Notes: generated by a model not told the origin, from the letters alone. A stretch of 27,293 nt of DNA from Desulfobacca acetoxidans (GCA_022736495.1 DZCR01000027.1:1-27293), one strand, 5' to 3'; positions 8,355-17,145 are shown, numbered from the stretch's first letter. Numbers and translations: made by a program.

Positions 8355-11300
8355 GCTTGAACATTATCCTTCTGGCGGGAAGAACCGGCTCCGAAGCCAC
8401 AAACTCTGTCTGGTAAAAGAAATGCCGGTTCAGCAGGTTGGTGACGTCCAGGGTGACCAAGCCCCTTTTGCCGGGGAACTCATAGCCCAGCGAGGCATTC
8501 AGGAGACCGAAGCAACTATCTCCCCGGTTCGTCAGGTCTTGTTTTACCAGCACGGAATTTATGCCGGCCCGCAAGCCGCTGGGGTGCCAAAAGAACAACT
8601 GGGCGTAAGCATCGTATTCTTTGTAATCGGCACTGCCCACAAAGTTGGGGTCTACCTTCCCTGCCAAGACTCCCAGGTTCACCCCGAAGTAACGCCCCAC
8701 AATGCGGTTGACGACCAAAGAAGCTTGATAGCGCTTCCACATCCAGTAGACCCGGGACTCCAGTCCCGTCGTGCTTACCTCGTACATGGGGATAGAGATG
8801 CGGTGGGCATCCAACTGCAACCGGCTGAAGGTTTTGGGGTCCCATTGGGCCTCCCAGGCCAATCCGGCTTCCCGCACCAGAGCGCCGTTATCCGCATTGA
8901 TCTGCCAGGGGAAACTGGCAATCTCCGCCGGCACCAGAGACGGCGAGTAAAAGTAGTGGGTGTTGACGGATTCCTGCAGGGCCAAGCGCAGCGTATGCTT
9001 TTTGTTTATCTCATAGTTGATCCCCAGGCGGGGGCTCCACTTGTTGGCATAAATCGGGGTGGCAAACCCTAAACGGGAACTCTTGGCGATGTCTTTAAAC
9101 AACCCGAATTGGATCAAGAGATTGGGGCGAATACTCCAGTAATCCATCAGGTAGAAGGAGTAACTGCGGTCAGGAGGCCGGTAGGCGAAATTAAGATTCG
9201 AGGTGTTGGCAATATTTAACGGCAGGACAAAGGGATCAGCAAAGGTCGTATCCAAAAAGGGAAGGGTTGGGAAAGTCCAAGTTGTGGTCAAATTAATATA
9301 ATCTTTTAAGAAAAATTGCAGTTGCTCATTGGAACGGTACTTTAAATGTCCGGAAAAATAATCAAAGCCGCTAAAAATAGTATGGTCTCCCAAAGTTAGT
9401 TGTTTTTGGATCTGAAAATTATGAAATTCATGAGAGATGGATTGCAGATAAAAATCTTTTAAGCTGTAATTAGTATACCCAGAATTTGTCTCATACCAAA
9501 CACCTGGGATTATTTCGGTGGGAGGATACGTAAAGGGAACTTGGCCACTTTCATATGTTTTATTATTTGTACGGCTGTCATTACTGGAATAATTGTAATA
9601 TGTCAAAAACGTAAGGTTTGGATTATAACGATAAACGTAACCCAATTCATAGGTGCGTAAGCGGGCATTTTGACGCCAGTAAGGCGAATTGTTGTAGCCA
9701 TAATCATTAAGATTGCGGTCATCTCCACGTTCCACATCATAATAAGAGTAATTAAACAGAAAAGAGTGCTTCACCGTAGGTTCCCATTTTAGGAGGCCGA
9801 TGACAGTATTATTCTTGTTGTCGTTGTTGCGGCTCCTGAACCCCCGGTCTTCACCGTAGGATCCATATATATCAAAGGCCAACCCCGGCAACCCGCCGTA
9901 AACCTCCGCGGCGTAGCCCTGAATTGACTGGCGTTCTTCCCAGGAACCGATTCCCCCTTCCAATTGAGCTCGCAAATAAGGCATTTCGAACATGGGGGTA
10001 TAGTCGTTGAAGAGGCTGAAGGTGTTCTGGTTGGCCGGCGACAGGAGGCGGTAGAGCAACAATGAAGTGCTCCCGGCTCCCAGGCGATTTGTTGTGGCGA
10101 CGTAACTTTGAGCCAGGAAATAGTAGGCGGAACTGTTGGTGGGAGCCTTATTAACCGCAGTCACCGCTTTGCTGTAAGCCCAGTTTGCCAGCCCCAATTC
10201 AGTATAAGCCCTGGCGAGGTTATAGTTGCTGACGGCCCGGTCCTGGTCCAACATGAGCCGGGACCGGAAAACCCCCCGGTTGTCATTCATCTCAATGGCA
10301 CGGTTGATTTCCTGCACGGCCTCTGCCGGCCGGTTGAGATCGGTGAGGGCAATGCCTTTATAGAGATAAGGGGTGGGGTCGTTGTGGTCCAGGGTTTTGG
10401 CATAGTCATATACTTCCAGGGCCTTGTCGAAGGCCCGGACCTGATAAAGCGCCTTGCCCAATTCGGACTGATAGAGGGAGATGCGGGGTTCCAATAACGT
10501 GGCAGTGAGCATCTCGAACAGGCCCTGGTCCATGTTACGATAGCGGAAAGCGTAAATTCCCAACCCCAGATGCGGCTCCCCCAATCCGGGATTGGCGGCC
10601 ACGGCCTGGTCAAAATAGCGCTTGGCGGCCCCATAATCCCGAAAGGCCAGGCGGATGAAACCGGCCAGAGCGAGCACCTCGGCCTCTTGGGGAGCCAGCT
10701 TCAGGGCCCGTTGAATGGTGGCCCAGGCCCGACTCAGGTAATTGCCTCCCAACTGAACTTTGGCCAGATACACGTAGGCCGTGACAAAACGCGGGTCCGC
10801 ACTAAGGGCTCCCTGGAGATGCCGGCTGGCCGCAGGCAGGTCAAAAAAAGCGATGTCCACCAGGGCCATGGTGAGTTGAGCCAGGGGCGAGGCGGGAGCC
10901 TGCCCGAGGGCCTGAGCCGCTTCGGCCCGGGCCTGGTCTTTGTGATTCTGGACCAGGTATATTTGCGCCAGCAGGCAGCGGGCCAGGATATCATGAGGCC
11001 ATTGCCGCAATACCGACTTGAGCGTTGCAGAGGCCTCCTCGACTCTGCCCACCATCAGGGCCATATAGGCAGACATCGTGGCCAGGAGCGGCGAAGATTT
11101 ATGGCGCTGGTAGGCTTCCTGAAGGAGCCGGAACGCTCCGGGGACGTTTCCCAACCGGTAACGGGCCAGGGCCAGGCCCACCACGGCGTGGTCACCGGGG
11201 TTTCGAACCTGCAGGAAATACTTCTCGGCTGCCTGCGGGTCCTGGTGTTGGAGGCTCAGCCACCCCAACACGGTCAGGGCGCCGCCGTTGCCCGGAGAGA

Positions 11301-12153
11301 GCTCAAGGGCTGCGGTTGCGTCTTTCTGGGCCTGCCCCAGGCGACTCTGATCATAGTTTGACGTTGCCTGCAAAACCAGATTAGCCACAGGCGGCGGTCC
11401 GGCGGCGTCGATGATTGTTCCCGGCGGAGGAGAAAGAGGCAGATCTCGAAAGCTGAAGATACCCGGATAGTAAAGAGACCACTGCACCGCATCGGTGGGC
11501 TGGATGACGACCCGCTTGGTAGGCGCCTGGCCCGGGCGGGCCATGCCCTCTTCCCCGGGGCTGAGCAACACTTGGCCGTAGTCATTGACCAGTTGGAGAC
11601 TGCCGCTCAAGAGGGTGAGATAACTGGCGCCGCCCTGGCGCACCCGCAAGTTGAACTCGGTGCCGCGTATAGCTGCAGTAGCTGCCGGGGTTTCTACCGC
11701 AAAGGGGAAATTTTCTTTGTTGTTGCGCACCCAGATTTCCCCCTGGGGGACTTGGTAGAGGCTCCCAGGGGATTCACCGGCCCTTGCCGGCTGCATCGCG
11801 GCCAAACCCAGACGGGGCGACGGCGCCACATTTCTCAAAACCAGCACAGTATTTTCGTTGAGCTTGAGCTGGCTTTCATCTCCACACAGAATGGCCGCCC
11901 GAGAGTCTGCCCCGGTTTGAATGGCATCACCAACGAATAAGTCCTGGTTGACCCGGGCTTTTTGCCAGTTCTGGCTGCCGCCCTGAGCCACAGCCACTTC
12001 CCCTTGGAAAGAGATCAACTTTCCGGCCAAAGGCGAGTTGGCATGGGCTTTTGAAGGGCTCGCAAGCTGCCAATAAGCGATAATCATGATCAGGGCGAGC
12101 CAACCGCACCTTAAGGTCAGGTCACCTGCGAATCGACATAACGCTGGAACCAT
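8338..12153 (-). CDS. FecR domain - TPR - outer-membrane beta-barrel fusion protein
   Basis: I place the start at ATG 12153 because TGGAGG lies 6 bases upstream; an in-frame GTG at 12186 would add 11 residues. The 1271-residue product starts with a signal peptide (hydrophobic WLALIMIIAYW, Ala-x-Ala cleavage near residue 38). A FecR-type domain follows (about 40-215), including AVQ-type entry and TAAIRGTEFNLRV. About a dozen TPR units cover about 270-690. The remaining 550 residues are rich in Tyr, Asn and alternating aromatic strands, contain DVTNLLNRHFF typical of TonB-dependent receptor C-termini, and end in LALYF with a terminal Phe, the signal for outer-membrane insertion. No plug domain or TonB box is evident. 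It is co-transcribed with the cyclase. Substrate or partner is unknown. Confidence 0.8.
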   Translation of the reverse strand: MVPALCRFAGDLTLRCGWLALIMIIAYWQLASPSKAHANSPLAGKLISFQGEVAVAQGGSQNWQKARVNQDLFVGDAIQTGADSRAAILCGDESQLKLNENTVLVLRNVAPSPRLGLAAMQPARAGESPGSLYQVPQGEIWVRNNKENFPFAVETPAATAAIRGTEFNLRVRQGGASYLTLLSGSLQLVNDYGQVLLSPGEEGMARPGQAPTKRVVIQPTDAVQWSLYYPGIFSFRDLPLSPPPGTIIDAAGPPPVANLVLQATSNYDQSRLGQAQKDATAALELSPGNGGALTVLGWLSLQHQDPQAAEKYFLQVRNPGDHAVVGLALARYRLGNVPGAFRLLQEAYQRHKSSPLLATMSAYMALMVGRVEEASATLKSVLRQWPHDILARCLLAQIYLVQNHKDQARAEAAQALGQAPASPLAQLTMALVDIAFFDLPAASRHLQGALSADPRFVTAYVYLAKVQLGGNYLSRAWATIQRALKLAPQEAEVLALAGFIRLAFRDYGAAKRYFDQAVAANPGLGEPHLGLGIYAFRYRNMDQGLFEMLTATLLEPRISLYQSELGKALYQVRAFDKALEVYDYAKTLDHNDPTPYLYKGIALTDLNRPAEAVQEINRAIEMNDNRGVFRSRLMLDQDRAVSNYNLARAYTELGLANWAYSKAVTAVNKAPTNSSAYYFLAQSYVATTNRLGAGSTSLLLYRLLSPANQNTFSLFNDYTPMFEMPYLRAQLEGGIGSWEERQSIQGYAAEVYGGLPGLAFDIYGSYGEDRGFRSRNNDNKNNTVIGLLKWEPTVKHSFLFNYSYYDVERGDDRNLNDYGYNNSPYWRQNARLRTYELGYVYRYNPNLTFLTYYNYSSNDSRTNNKTYESGQVPFTYPPTEIIPGVWYETNSGYTNYSLKDFYLQSISHEFHNFQIQKQLTLGDHTIFSGFDYFSGHLKYRSNEQLQFFLKDYINLTTTWTFPTLPFLDTTFADPFVLPLNIANTSNLNFAYRPPDRSYSFYLMDYWSIRPNLLIQFGLFKDIAKSSRLGFATPIYANKWSPRLGINYEINKKHTLRLALQESVNTHYFYSPSLVPAEIASFPWQINADNGALVREAGLAWEAQWDPKTFSRLQLDAHRISIPMYEVSTTGLESRVYWMWKRYQASLVVNRIVGRYFGVNLGVLAGKVDPNFVGSADYKEYDAYAQLFFWHPSGLRAGINSVLVKQDLTNRGDSCFGLLNASLGYEFPGKRGLVTLDVTNLLNRHFFYQTEFVASEPVLPARRIMFKLALYF

Positions 12154-12330
12154 ATCCGGCCTCCAGAAGTCTATTGGATACGCCACCGGGTATCTTTCCG
12201 CAGTCCCTTGCTTGACCCGAACGCCATACGGTGAATCAGATTGGTGCGCCAGTTGCGGCAGTAATCAAGATCTCCTTTATACTGCTGAGTTTTTTAGCCT
12301 GCCTCGAAAGAACCTATTTTTTTAAAACTA

Positions 12331-12361
12331 ATTTTAAGCATACCGTGATTTATATTGTCAA
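12331..12361 (-). promoter_or_regulatory. Candidate sigma-70 promoter for the FecR-barrel / cyclase operon
   Basis: On the minus strand TTGACA (12361-12356) is followed by TAAAAT (12336-12331) after 19 bp, slightly long spacing. It would give a leader of about 170 bases before the ATG at 12153. Confidence 0.4.
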
Positions 12362-12492
12362 GATATATTTGGTAATTTTAAATTTATTAAAAATATTGAT
12401 TATAAGGGGCATTCAGGTAGTTATGGCAGTGATGCGGAGGGGGAAAATGGGAGGGCCCCCATTTTCTCACGTGCTCATTTGGGTTGAGCAAC

Positions 12493-12552
12493 ACCCAACC
12501 ACGCGGAGACCGGGCTTATAGAGGCTCTCTCTTATTCCCCGCGTGGTTGGGT
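12493..12552. repeat. Perfect 14-bp inverted repeat with 32-base loop
   Basis: ACCCAACCACGCGG (12493-12506) is exactly complementary to CCGCGTGGTTGGGT (12539-12552). The loop holds a small secondary stem (AGAG/CTCT). It lies 55 bp past the stop of the HdrD-like gene. It could end the operon transcript as a processing or stabilising hairpin; there is no U-tract on either side, so an intrinsic terminator is not supported. Confidence 0.7.
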
Positions 12553-12606
12553 AACCTGCAATGGTCGACGCTTAATCTGGGCCGGTTTTTCCTAATCTCC
12601 TCAGGC

Positions 12607-13923
12607 CTATTCCTCATCCATCTCAACGCCGAGCCGCTCCCATTGGGCCGCGCCTTCGGCCTCACCCTGGGCAATTTCCTCTTCGCTCCAGGGCTCAATA
12701 ATCAGACTATCGGCCACCAGCTCCCACAGGTATTTCACCTCATATTTATAGTCGGGATAGAATTTGGGAACGCGTTTCATGAGCTGGTCGTGGCAGTTAG
12801 AGCAGGCGAGCACCAAGACATTGGCGCCGGTGCTCTGGATGGATTCATACCGTGCATGTCCATGCCAGGCGGCTTCAGCTTCATAGGGGCCGGGCCACAT
12901 GCCGCCGCCGGCGCCGCAGCAGTGAGCGTTGGCCCGGTTGGGCTCCATATCGACAAAGTTGTCCACGCACTGTTGAATAATCCAGCGGGGCTCCTCATAG
13001 AAGCCCTTGCCGAAATGGCGCTCCAGCTCCCGGCCGTGTTTACAGGAGTCATGCCAGGTGAAAATTTTGCCCTCGTTCACGCTTTTGTCGAGCTTGATCC
13101 GGCCCGATTTGATGAGGTTAACGAGATATTCATAGAGATACACGTAGTTGATCTCATTTTCCGGGCTGTCATGCACACACAGCTTCATGCCCACGCGGCA
13201 ACCGTACGAGCCCCCGCCGCAATCTGGCATGATCATTTGTTTGATGTGGAATTTTTTCATGAAGTCGATTTTGCGCTGGGCAAAGGTCCTGATGTACTCA
13301 AAGTTCCCGGTAAACAGACCCCAGTCCACCGACTCCCAGTTTTCCGACGGGATGGTCCAGTTTTCACGGGCGGCGTAGAAGATCTTCCACCACCATTTCA
13401 TGTCATCGTTGTCGGCAAAGACTTCCTTGGAATTGGGAAAAAAGAGCGTGTCGGCCCCCTCTTTATCGATGGGGACATAGAAGCCGGGGCAGTCATCTTC
13501 GGCTATTTCTTTGCCCATGTCGGACATGAGGAAAAAGTAATCTTCCTGGGGGATAGCCATGTTGTTGCCGGTATTGAAGCAGTTTTCGGCGCCCTTGTGG
13601 AGGATGCCCGGGACTTTGTCCCTGGGGCGCAGGGACTTCATGTGCAGCATGATGTAGGGGATATCGAGATCCATGGGGCAGGCGTGGGCGCAGCGGCCGC
13701 AGCCGGTGCACACCCAGGGGAACTTCGAGTCGACCACCTCATCAACCATGCCGAAATGCAGCATTCGCAGGACCTTTCTGATGTCCCAGCCTTCCATCCC
13801 GGGCGTTCCGGTAATAGGGCAGCCGCTGGTGCAGGTCCCACAGGTCAAGCACAGGTTCAGGTTAAATTTTGCCAGGGCCTCTTGGATCGGCTCCGGTAGT
13901 TTTTGCGGTGTTACAGCTTGCAT
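12607..13923 (-). CDS. HdrD/DsrK-like heterodisulfide-reductase iron-sulfur subunit
   Basis: The 438-residue protein joins an HdrC-like ferredoxin part to an HdrB-like CCG part. Two complete 4Fe-4S motifs sit at C25, C28, C31, C35 (CLTCGTCTSGCP) and C72, C75, C78, C82 (CTGCGRCAHACP), each final Cys followed by Pro. The second CCG module is complete: C294, then HCCGAGGG (C335, C336) and C374-x2-C377, which should hold a noncubane catalytic cluster. The first CCG module is reduced to MPDCGGGSYGCR (C235, C242), a form resembling DsrK-type proteins. It is last in the metF-hdrA operon and probably replaces separate HdrB and HdrC subunits, passing electrons between HdrA and the reductase. GAAGGAG precedes the ATG by 6 bases. 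The exact partner is inferred. Confidence 0.85.
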   Translation of the reverse strand: MQAVTPQKLPEPIQEALAKFNLNLCLTCGTCTSGCPITGTPGMEGWDIRKVLRMLHFGMVDEVVDSKFPWVCTGCGRCAHACPMDLDIPYIMLHMKSLRPRDKVPGILHKGAENCFNTGNNMAIPQEDYFFLMSDMGKEIAEDDCPGFYVPIDKEGADTLFFPNSKEVFADNDDMKWWWKIFYAARENWTIPSENWESVDWGLFTGNFEYIRTFAQRKIDFMKKFHIKQMIMPDCGGGSYGCRVGMKLCVHDSPENEINYVYLYEYLVNLIKSGRIKLDKSVNEGKIFTWHDSCKHGRELERHFGKGFYEEPRWIIQQCVDNFVDMEPNRANAHCCGAGGGMWPGPYEAEAAWHGHARYESIQSTGANVLVLACSNCHDQLMKRVPKFYPDYKYEVKYLWELVADSLIIEPWSEEEIAQGEAEGAAQWERLGVEMDEE

Positions 13924-13964
13924 AATGATCTCCTTCCCATGAAGACAAAAGATGGTTTAACAAC

Positions 13965-13994
13965 CCTGCGCGCAGGTCCGCCGGCAACCGGCGG
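13965..13994. repeat. Tandem palindromes between the kinase and HdrD-like genes
   Basis: CCGCCGG-CAA-CCGGCGG (13978-13994) is a perfect 7-bp hairpin touching the stop codon of the upstream gene. CCTGCGCGCAGG (13965-13976) is a 12-bp self-complementary sequence directly after it. Without a U-tract it may reduce or separate expression of the HdrD-like gene rather than stop transcription. TTTAACAACC at 13956-13965 is the same 10-mer found at 24051-24060. Confidence 0.6.
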
Positions 13995-15521
13995 TCATGC
14001 TCCAGGGCAGGGAATAAAGACGTGGAAGGTACTCCCGCGGTCAGGCGCACTCTCCACGCGGATAAAGCCGTTGTGGGCCTCAACGATGCTTTTAACAATG
14101 GCGAGTCCCAGGCCGGTACCGATGATAAATCTCGTCTTGTCGTTTTTTATCCGATAGAAACGATTAAAGATGCGGCTCAGGTCTTCAGGGGCCATACCGA
14201 TACCATTATCGGCAACACTGACCTTGAGGTAGCCGTTCTCCATGGCGGCGGAAACGGTCACTGTGCCCCCCTCGGGGGTATAGCTGATGGCATTGCTGAT
14301 AAGATTGGAAAACACCTCCTCCATATTGCGCCGGTCAACCAACACGGGAGCAAGTTCGGGCAGAGGTTCCAACGTCAGTGAAATCCCCTTGGCCTGAGCT
14401 TTAGCGGCGTGAAAGGTCACCTGATCAGCCAGGATATCGGACAGGTTGAGCTGCTCCATTTCCTGGTTGATCAGCCCGGATTCAATGCGGGCCAGGTCCA
14501 GGAGCTCGGATGACAGGGTCACCAGGCTTTTGACCTTTTCTGAGGCCCTCCCCAGAATTTCTTGTTGCTTTGGGGTGATCTCCCCGGCCAAGCCGTCGAG
14601 GATAATCTTTATTTGGGCCAGGACCGAATTCAACGGACTCCGGATTTCATGGGAAACCATGGAGACGAATTCCGATTTGATCTGGTCCATGCGCTTCAGG
14701 GTAGTGATATCGTGCAGTACGGTGATGGTTCCCACGTTCCGGCCGGCCCGGTCGATATAAGGGATACAGCGGGCGCTCAGGATCGGCCCCGTTTGACCTG
14801 TTGCGGCCTCACAGCCGATCTCTTCCGTCAGTTCCATGAGCTCATCTCCGGCCAGGGCCAGGGCGCGGTCGATCATTTGTTCCAGCGGGGCATTGTGCAT
14901 GACTTCACCGACCTCGCGCCCCACGGTCTGGACTTCCCGGCATCCCACCAGCCTCAGAAAGGCCGGGTTGGCGAGCACTATCCGCTTGGCGGAATCCGTG
15001 GCCATGACGCCGTCTGTGAGCCGATTGATGAGCACCCGCATGCGAGACTTTTCGTCGGCAATGTCCTGCATAGCCCGGGTATATTCGATGGCCTTTTTGG
15101 TAAGGACCCGCAATTGCTCGGGCGAAAAGGGTTTGGGGATAAAATCAAAAGCCCCCCGTTTCATGGCCTCGATGGAGTTTTCCACCGTAGCGTAACCGCT
15201 GATCACGATGATTATCGTGTCGGGGTGCAGCATCTTGACGTGGGCCAGCACATCGAACCCGGAAAGACTGGGCATCATCAGGTCCAGGAGAATCAGGTCA
15301 TAATGCTGGCGCTCGATCATTTTCAGCCCGACTTCGCCGGATTCGGCGATGGTCACCTCATACCCATCCCGGGCCAGGACCTTGCGGCAGCCTTCGCGCA
15401 CGCGTTCCTCATCGTCGATAACCAGAATAGTTGGGCAAGACTGCTTGCTTGCTGCCATCTTTTCGACCATGACTTCAGGGCCCTCCCCCTGGGTACGGAG
15501 AGATCGATTGCTAAAGCTCAT
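13995..15521 (-). CDS. Hybrid receiver - PAS - histidine kinase
   Basis: An N-terminal receiver domain has the acidic pair in VIDDEE, phospho-acceptor Asp in LILLDLMMP (D80 from ATG 15521), and the conserved Lys in FIPKPFSPEQ. A PAS domain follows (about 160-275). HisKA carries the His in SMVSHEIRSPL (about H291), and the ATPase domain has SNLISNAISYTPEGG, DNGIGM and GTGLGLAIV. The order receiver-PAS-kinase suggests that it receives phosphate from the preceding kinase and then acts as a kinase itself. It overlaps the end of the upstream kinase gene by 11 bp. The start is uncertain: GTG at 15533 and ATG at 15470 (GGAGG upstream, no overlap) are alternatives. It sits inside the metF-hdr operon with no DNA-binding output domain. 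Confidence 0.87.
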   Translation of the reverse strand: MSFSNRSLRTQGEGPEVMVEKMAASKQSCPTILVIDDEERVREGCRKVLARDGYEVTIAESGEVGLKMIERQHYDLILLDLMMPSLSGFDVLAHVKMLHPDTIIIVISGYATVENSIEAMKRGAFDFIPKPFSPEQLRVLTKKAIEYTRAMQDIADEKSRMRVLINRLTDGVMATDSAKRIVLANPAFLRLVGCREVQTVGREVGEVMHNAPLEQMIDRALALAGDELMELTEEIGCEAATGQTGPILSARCIPYIDRAGRNVGTITVLHDITTLKRMDQIKSEFVSMVSHEIRSPLNSVLAQIKIILDGLAGEITPKQQEILGRASEKVKSLVTLSSELLDLARIESGLINQEMEQLNLSDILADQVTFHAAKAQAKGISLTLEPLPELAPVLVDRRNMEEVFSNLISNAISYTPEGGTVTVSAAMENGYLKVSVADNGIGMAPEDLSRIFNRFYRIKNDKTRFIIGTGLGLAIVKSIVEAHNGFIRVESAPDRGSTFHVFIPCPGA

Positions 15522-17070
15522 ATCCTTCTGCACCTTGCCAGAGGGGAAGTTCCAGGAGGAAAGTTGTTCCGGCTGGGCTGGTTTCCTTCACCCAGATATT
15601 GCCGCCGTTCTCCTGGACAATGCCGTAGACGGTGCTCAAACCTAAACCGGTCCCTTTGCCCAGGTCCTTTGTCGTAAAAAATGGGTCAAATATGCGGGGA
15701 AGATTTTCCTCGGTTATGCCGCAACCGGTATCGGAGACTTCCAGGTAGGCGAAGCCTGCTGCGCCTTTTTTGCCAGCCCCTGTTTTCTTTCCCTTATCGC
15801 AGTAGGTCGTCAGGGTCAGGGTGCCTTTTCTTTCCATGGCATCAATAGCGTTGATGACCAGGTTGATAATCACCTGGTTGAGCTGGCTCCGGTCCACTTT
15901 AAGGAGCATGTTTTCGTCTGAAAACTTTTTCAACACCTCTATGTTGATGAACAGGCTCTGATCACGAATAAGGCTCAAGCTTTGTTCGACCAGTTCATTG
16001 AGATCCAGCGTCTCCTTGTTGGCGCTGGTTTGCCGGCTGTAGGCGAGCAAGCTCTTGACAATGTTTCGGCATTGATTGGCGTCTGCGATGATAGACTGCA
16101 TATCCGGGTATTTGGGGTCGTCTTTGGGCAGGTCTTCCAGAAGCAGGCCGCCGTACAGGAGGATGCCGGTCAGCGGATTGTTGATTTCGTGGGCAACGCC
16201 GGCGGCGAGTTGGCCGAGTGAGGCCATTTTCTCGGCCCGGGCTGCTCTCAGCAGCACCTTCTTAATCCTCTCCTCTTGGGCCAGTTTTTCCCTGAGGTCG
16301 TTAAAGATACCCATGGTGGCCACTTCTTTGCCGCCCTCATAGATGGTTGCGGCGGTCAGCTCCACGGGAATCTCTTCCCCTTTGGCGCTTACCAGTATGG
16401 TTTGGCTGCAGGTCAGCTTTCCTTTGCCACCGAAGGCCCCGCTCCGGAGTTTTTTCATGATTTCTTTCGCCTGTCCCGGCGGATACAGATCCAGAACCGT
16501 AATCTTGTCGCGGGCCTCCTGGAAGGTATAGCCGGTGAGCTCTTCTGCGGCCGGGTTCATGATCAGGATCTTCCCCTGCCGGTCTGCGGCAATGATGCCG
16601 CTGATCGAGCTCTGGACAAACTTTTCCATGAAGACCTTAATCCCGGAAAGCTCTCTTTCCAGCTTCTTGACATGCGTGACATCGCGGATTTTCTCGATGA
16701 TGTATCGGACCTCGCCGGCCTGGTCCAGAATGGGCGAAAAGATGCGGTCCTCCCATTTTTCCTTCCCGCCATGGACCTCCACGCGTCTAAGGATGGTCTT
16801 CCCGGTTTTTTCCGCCAGCACCTTGGAGAGCGGACAGGTGTCATAGGGGCAGGGATCTTCAGACTGGTAAAAGAATTCATGGCATTTCTGACCGATAATT
16901 TCATCTTTACAAATGCCGTAATGCTTCAAGAAGCTGGCGTTAGCATCAAGAACTACCCGGTTCGGCTCCAATATCAGGGTAGGCAGAGAAAGGGAATCGA
17001 ATACTCTCGACCGCCAATCGAACACTTCAGTGGTTTCACCGGCCTCTTCAGCCATAGAAAAACCCATCAT
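15511..17070 (-). CDS. PAS-PAS histidine kinase with cysteine-bearing PAS domain
   Basis: From ATG 17070 the protein has about 519 residues. The first PAS (about 17-127) contains GQKCHEFFYQSEDPCPYDTCP, with Cys at 63, 74 and 79 spaced like a metal, Fe-S or thiol redox site. The second PAS covers about 147-260. HisKA has H294 in AAGVAHEINNPLTG, and the ATPase domain has INLVINAIDAM, DTGCGI and GKGTGLGLSTV. No membrane segment is seen, so it senses a cytoplasmic signal. A TTG at 17094 would extend it into the repeat at 17081-17142, which I consider unlikely; ATG 17055 is also possible. It follows the CheY-like gene and precedes the hybrid kinase, making a three-gene phosphorelay set within the operon. 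Confidence 0.87.
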   Translation of the reverse strand: MMGFSMAEEAGETTEVFDWRSRVFDSLSLPTLILEPNRVVLDANASFLKHYGICKDEIIGQKCHEFFYQSEDPCPYDTCPLSKVLAEKTGKTILRRVEVHGGKEKWEDRIFSPILDQAGEVRYIIEKIRDVTHVKKLERELSGIKVFMEKFVQSSISGIIAADRQGKILIMNPAAEELTGYTFQEARDKITVLDLYPPGQAKEIMKKLRSGAFGGKGKLTCSQTILVSAKGEEIPVELTAATIYEGGKEVATMGIFNDLREKLAQEERIKKVLLRAARAEKMASLGQLAAGVAHEINNPLTGILLYGGLLLEDLPKDDPKYPDMQSIIADANQCRNIVKSLLAYSRQTSANKETLDLNELVEQSLSLIRDQSLFINIEVLKKFSDENMLLKVDRSQLNQVIINLVINAIDAMERKGTLTLTTYCDKGKKTGAGKKGAAGFAYLEVSDTGCGITEENLPRIFDPFFTTKDLGKGTGLGLSTVYGIVQENGGNIWVKETSPAGTTFLLELPLWQGAEGYEL

Positions 17071-17080
17071 CCTGGGTGCC

Positions 17081-17142
17081 AGTTCAAGGTTCAAGGTTCA
17101 AAGTTCAAAGACCCTTGAACCCGGAACCTTGAACTTTGAACC
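17081..17142. repeat. Iterated GTTCAAG/GTTCAAA repeat with inverted arms
   Basis: Heptamers of the form GTTCAAG or GTTCAAA are repeated about four times (17082-17108), followed by the reverse-complement form (TTGAAC) through 17142. GGTTCAAAGTTCAA (17095-17108) pairs perfectly with TTGAACTTTGAACC (17129-17142). The element fills the gap between the CheY-like stop and the kinase start and may form an RNA hairpin within the operon transcript. Confidence 0.75.
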
Positions 17143-17145
17143 CCA

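Larger units (their letters stand above)
12187..12606. other. 420-bp intergenic region between the hdr operon end and the FecR gene
   Basis: The stretch 12290-12420 is strongly A/T-rich and holds a candidate promoter for the FecR gene. The part nearest the hdr operon carries a long inverted repeat (12493-12552). Short reading frames here have low coding character and no ribosome-binding site; I see no gene. Confidence 0.6.

Noticed and set aside
12231..12521. 96-residue plus-strand open frame with a hydrophobic stretch
   Set aside because: It lies in A/T-rich intergenic DNA, runs into the inverted repeat, lacks a ribosome-binding site and looks like chance Ile/Leu-rich translation.
12484..13899. 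471-residue plus-strand open frame opposite the HdrD-like gene
   Set aside because: It is the antisense shadow of a gene with complete Fe-S and CCG motifs.
17071..17094. TTG start at 17094 for the PAS kinase
   Set aside because: It lies within the GTTCAAG repeat and has no ribosome-binding site; ATG 17070 or 17055 is more credible.
17081..17142. CRISPR array
   Set aside because: The units are heptamers without unique spacers, and no cas gene is present.
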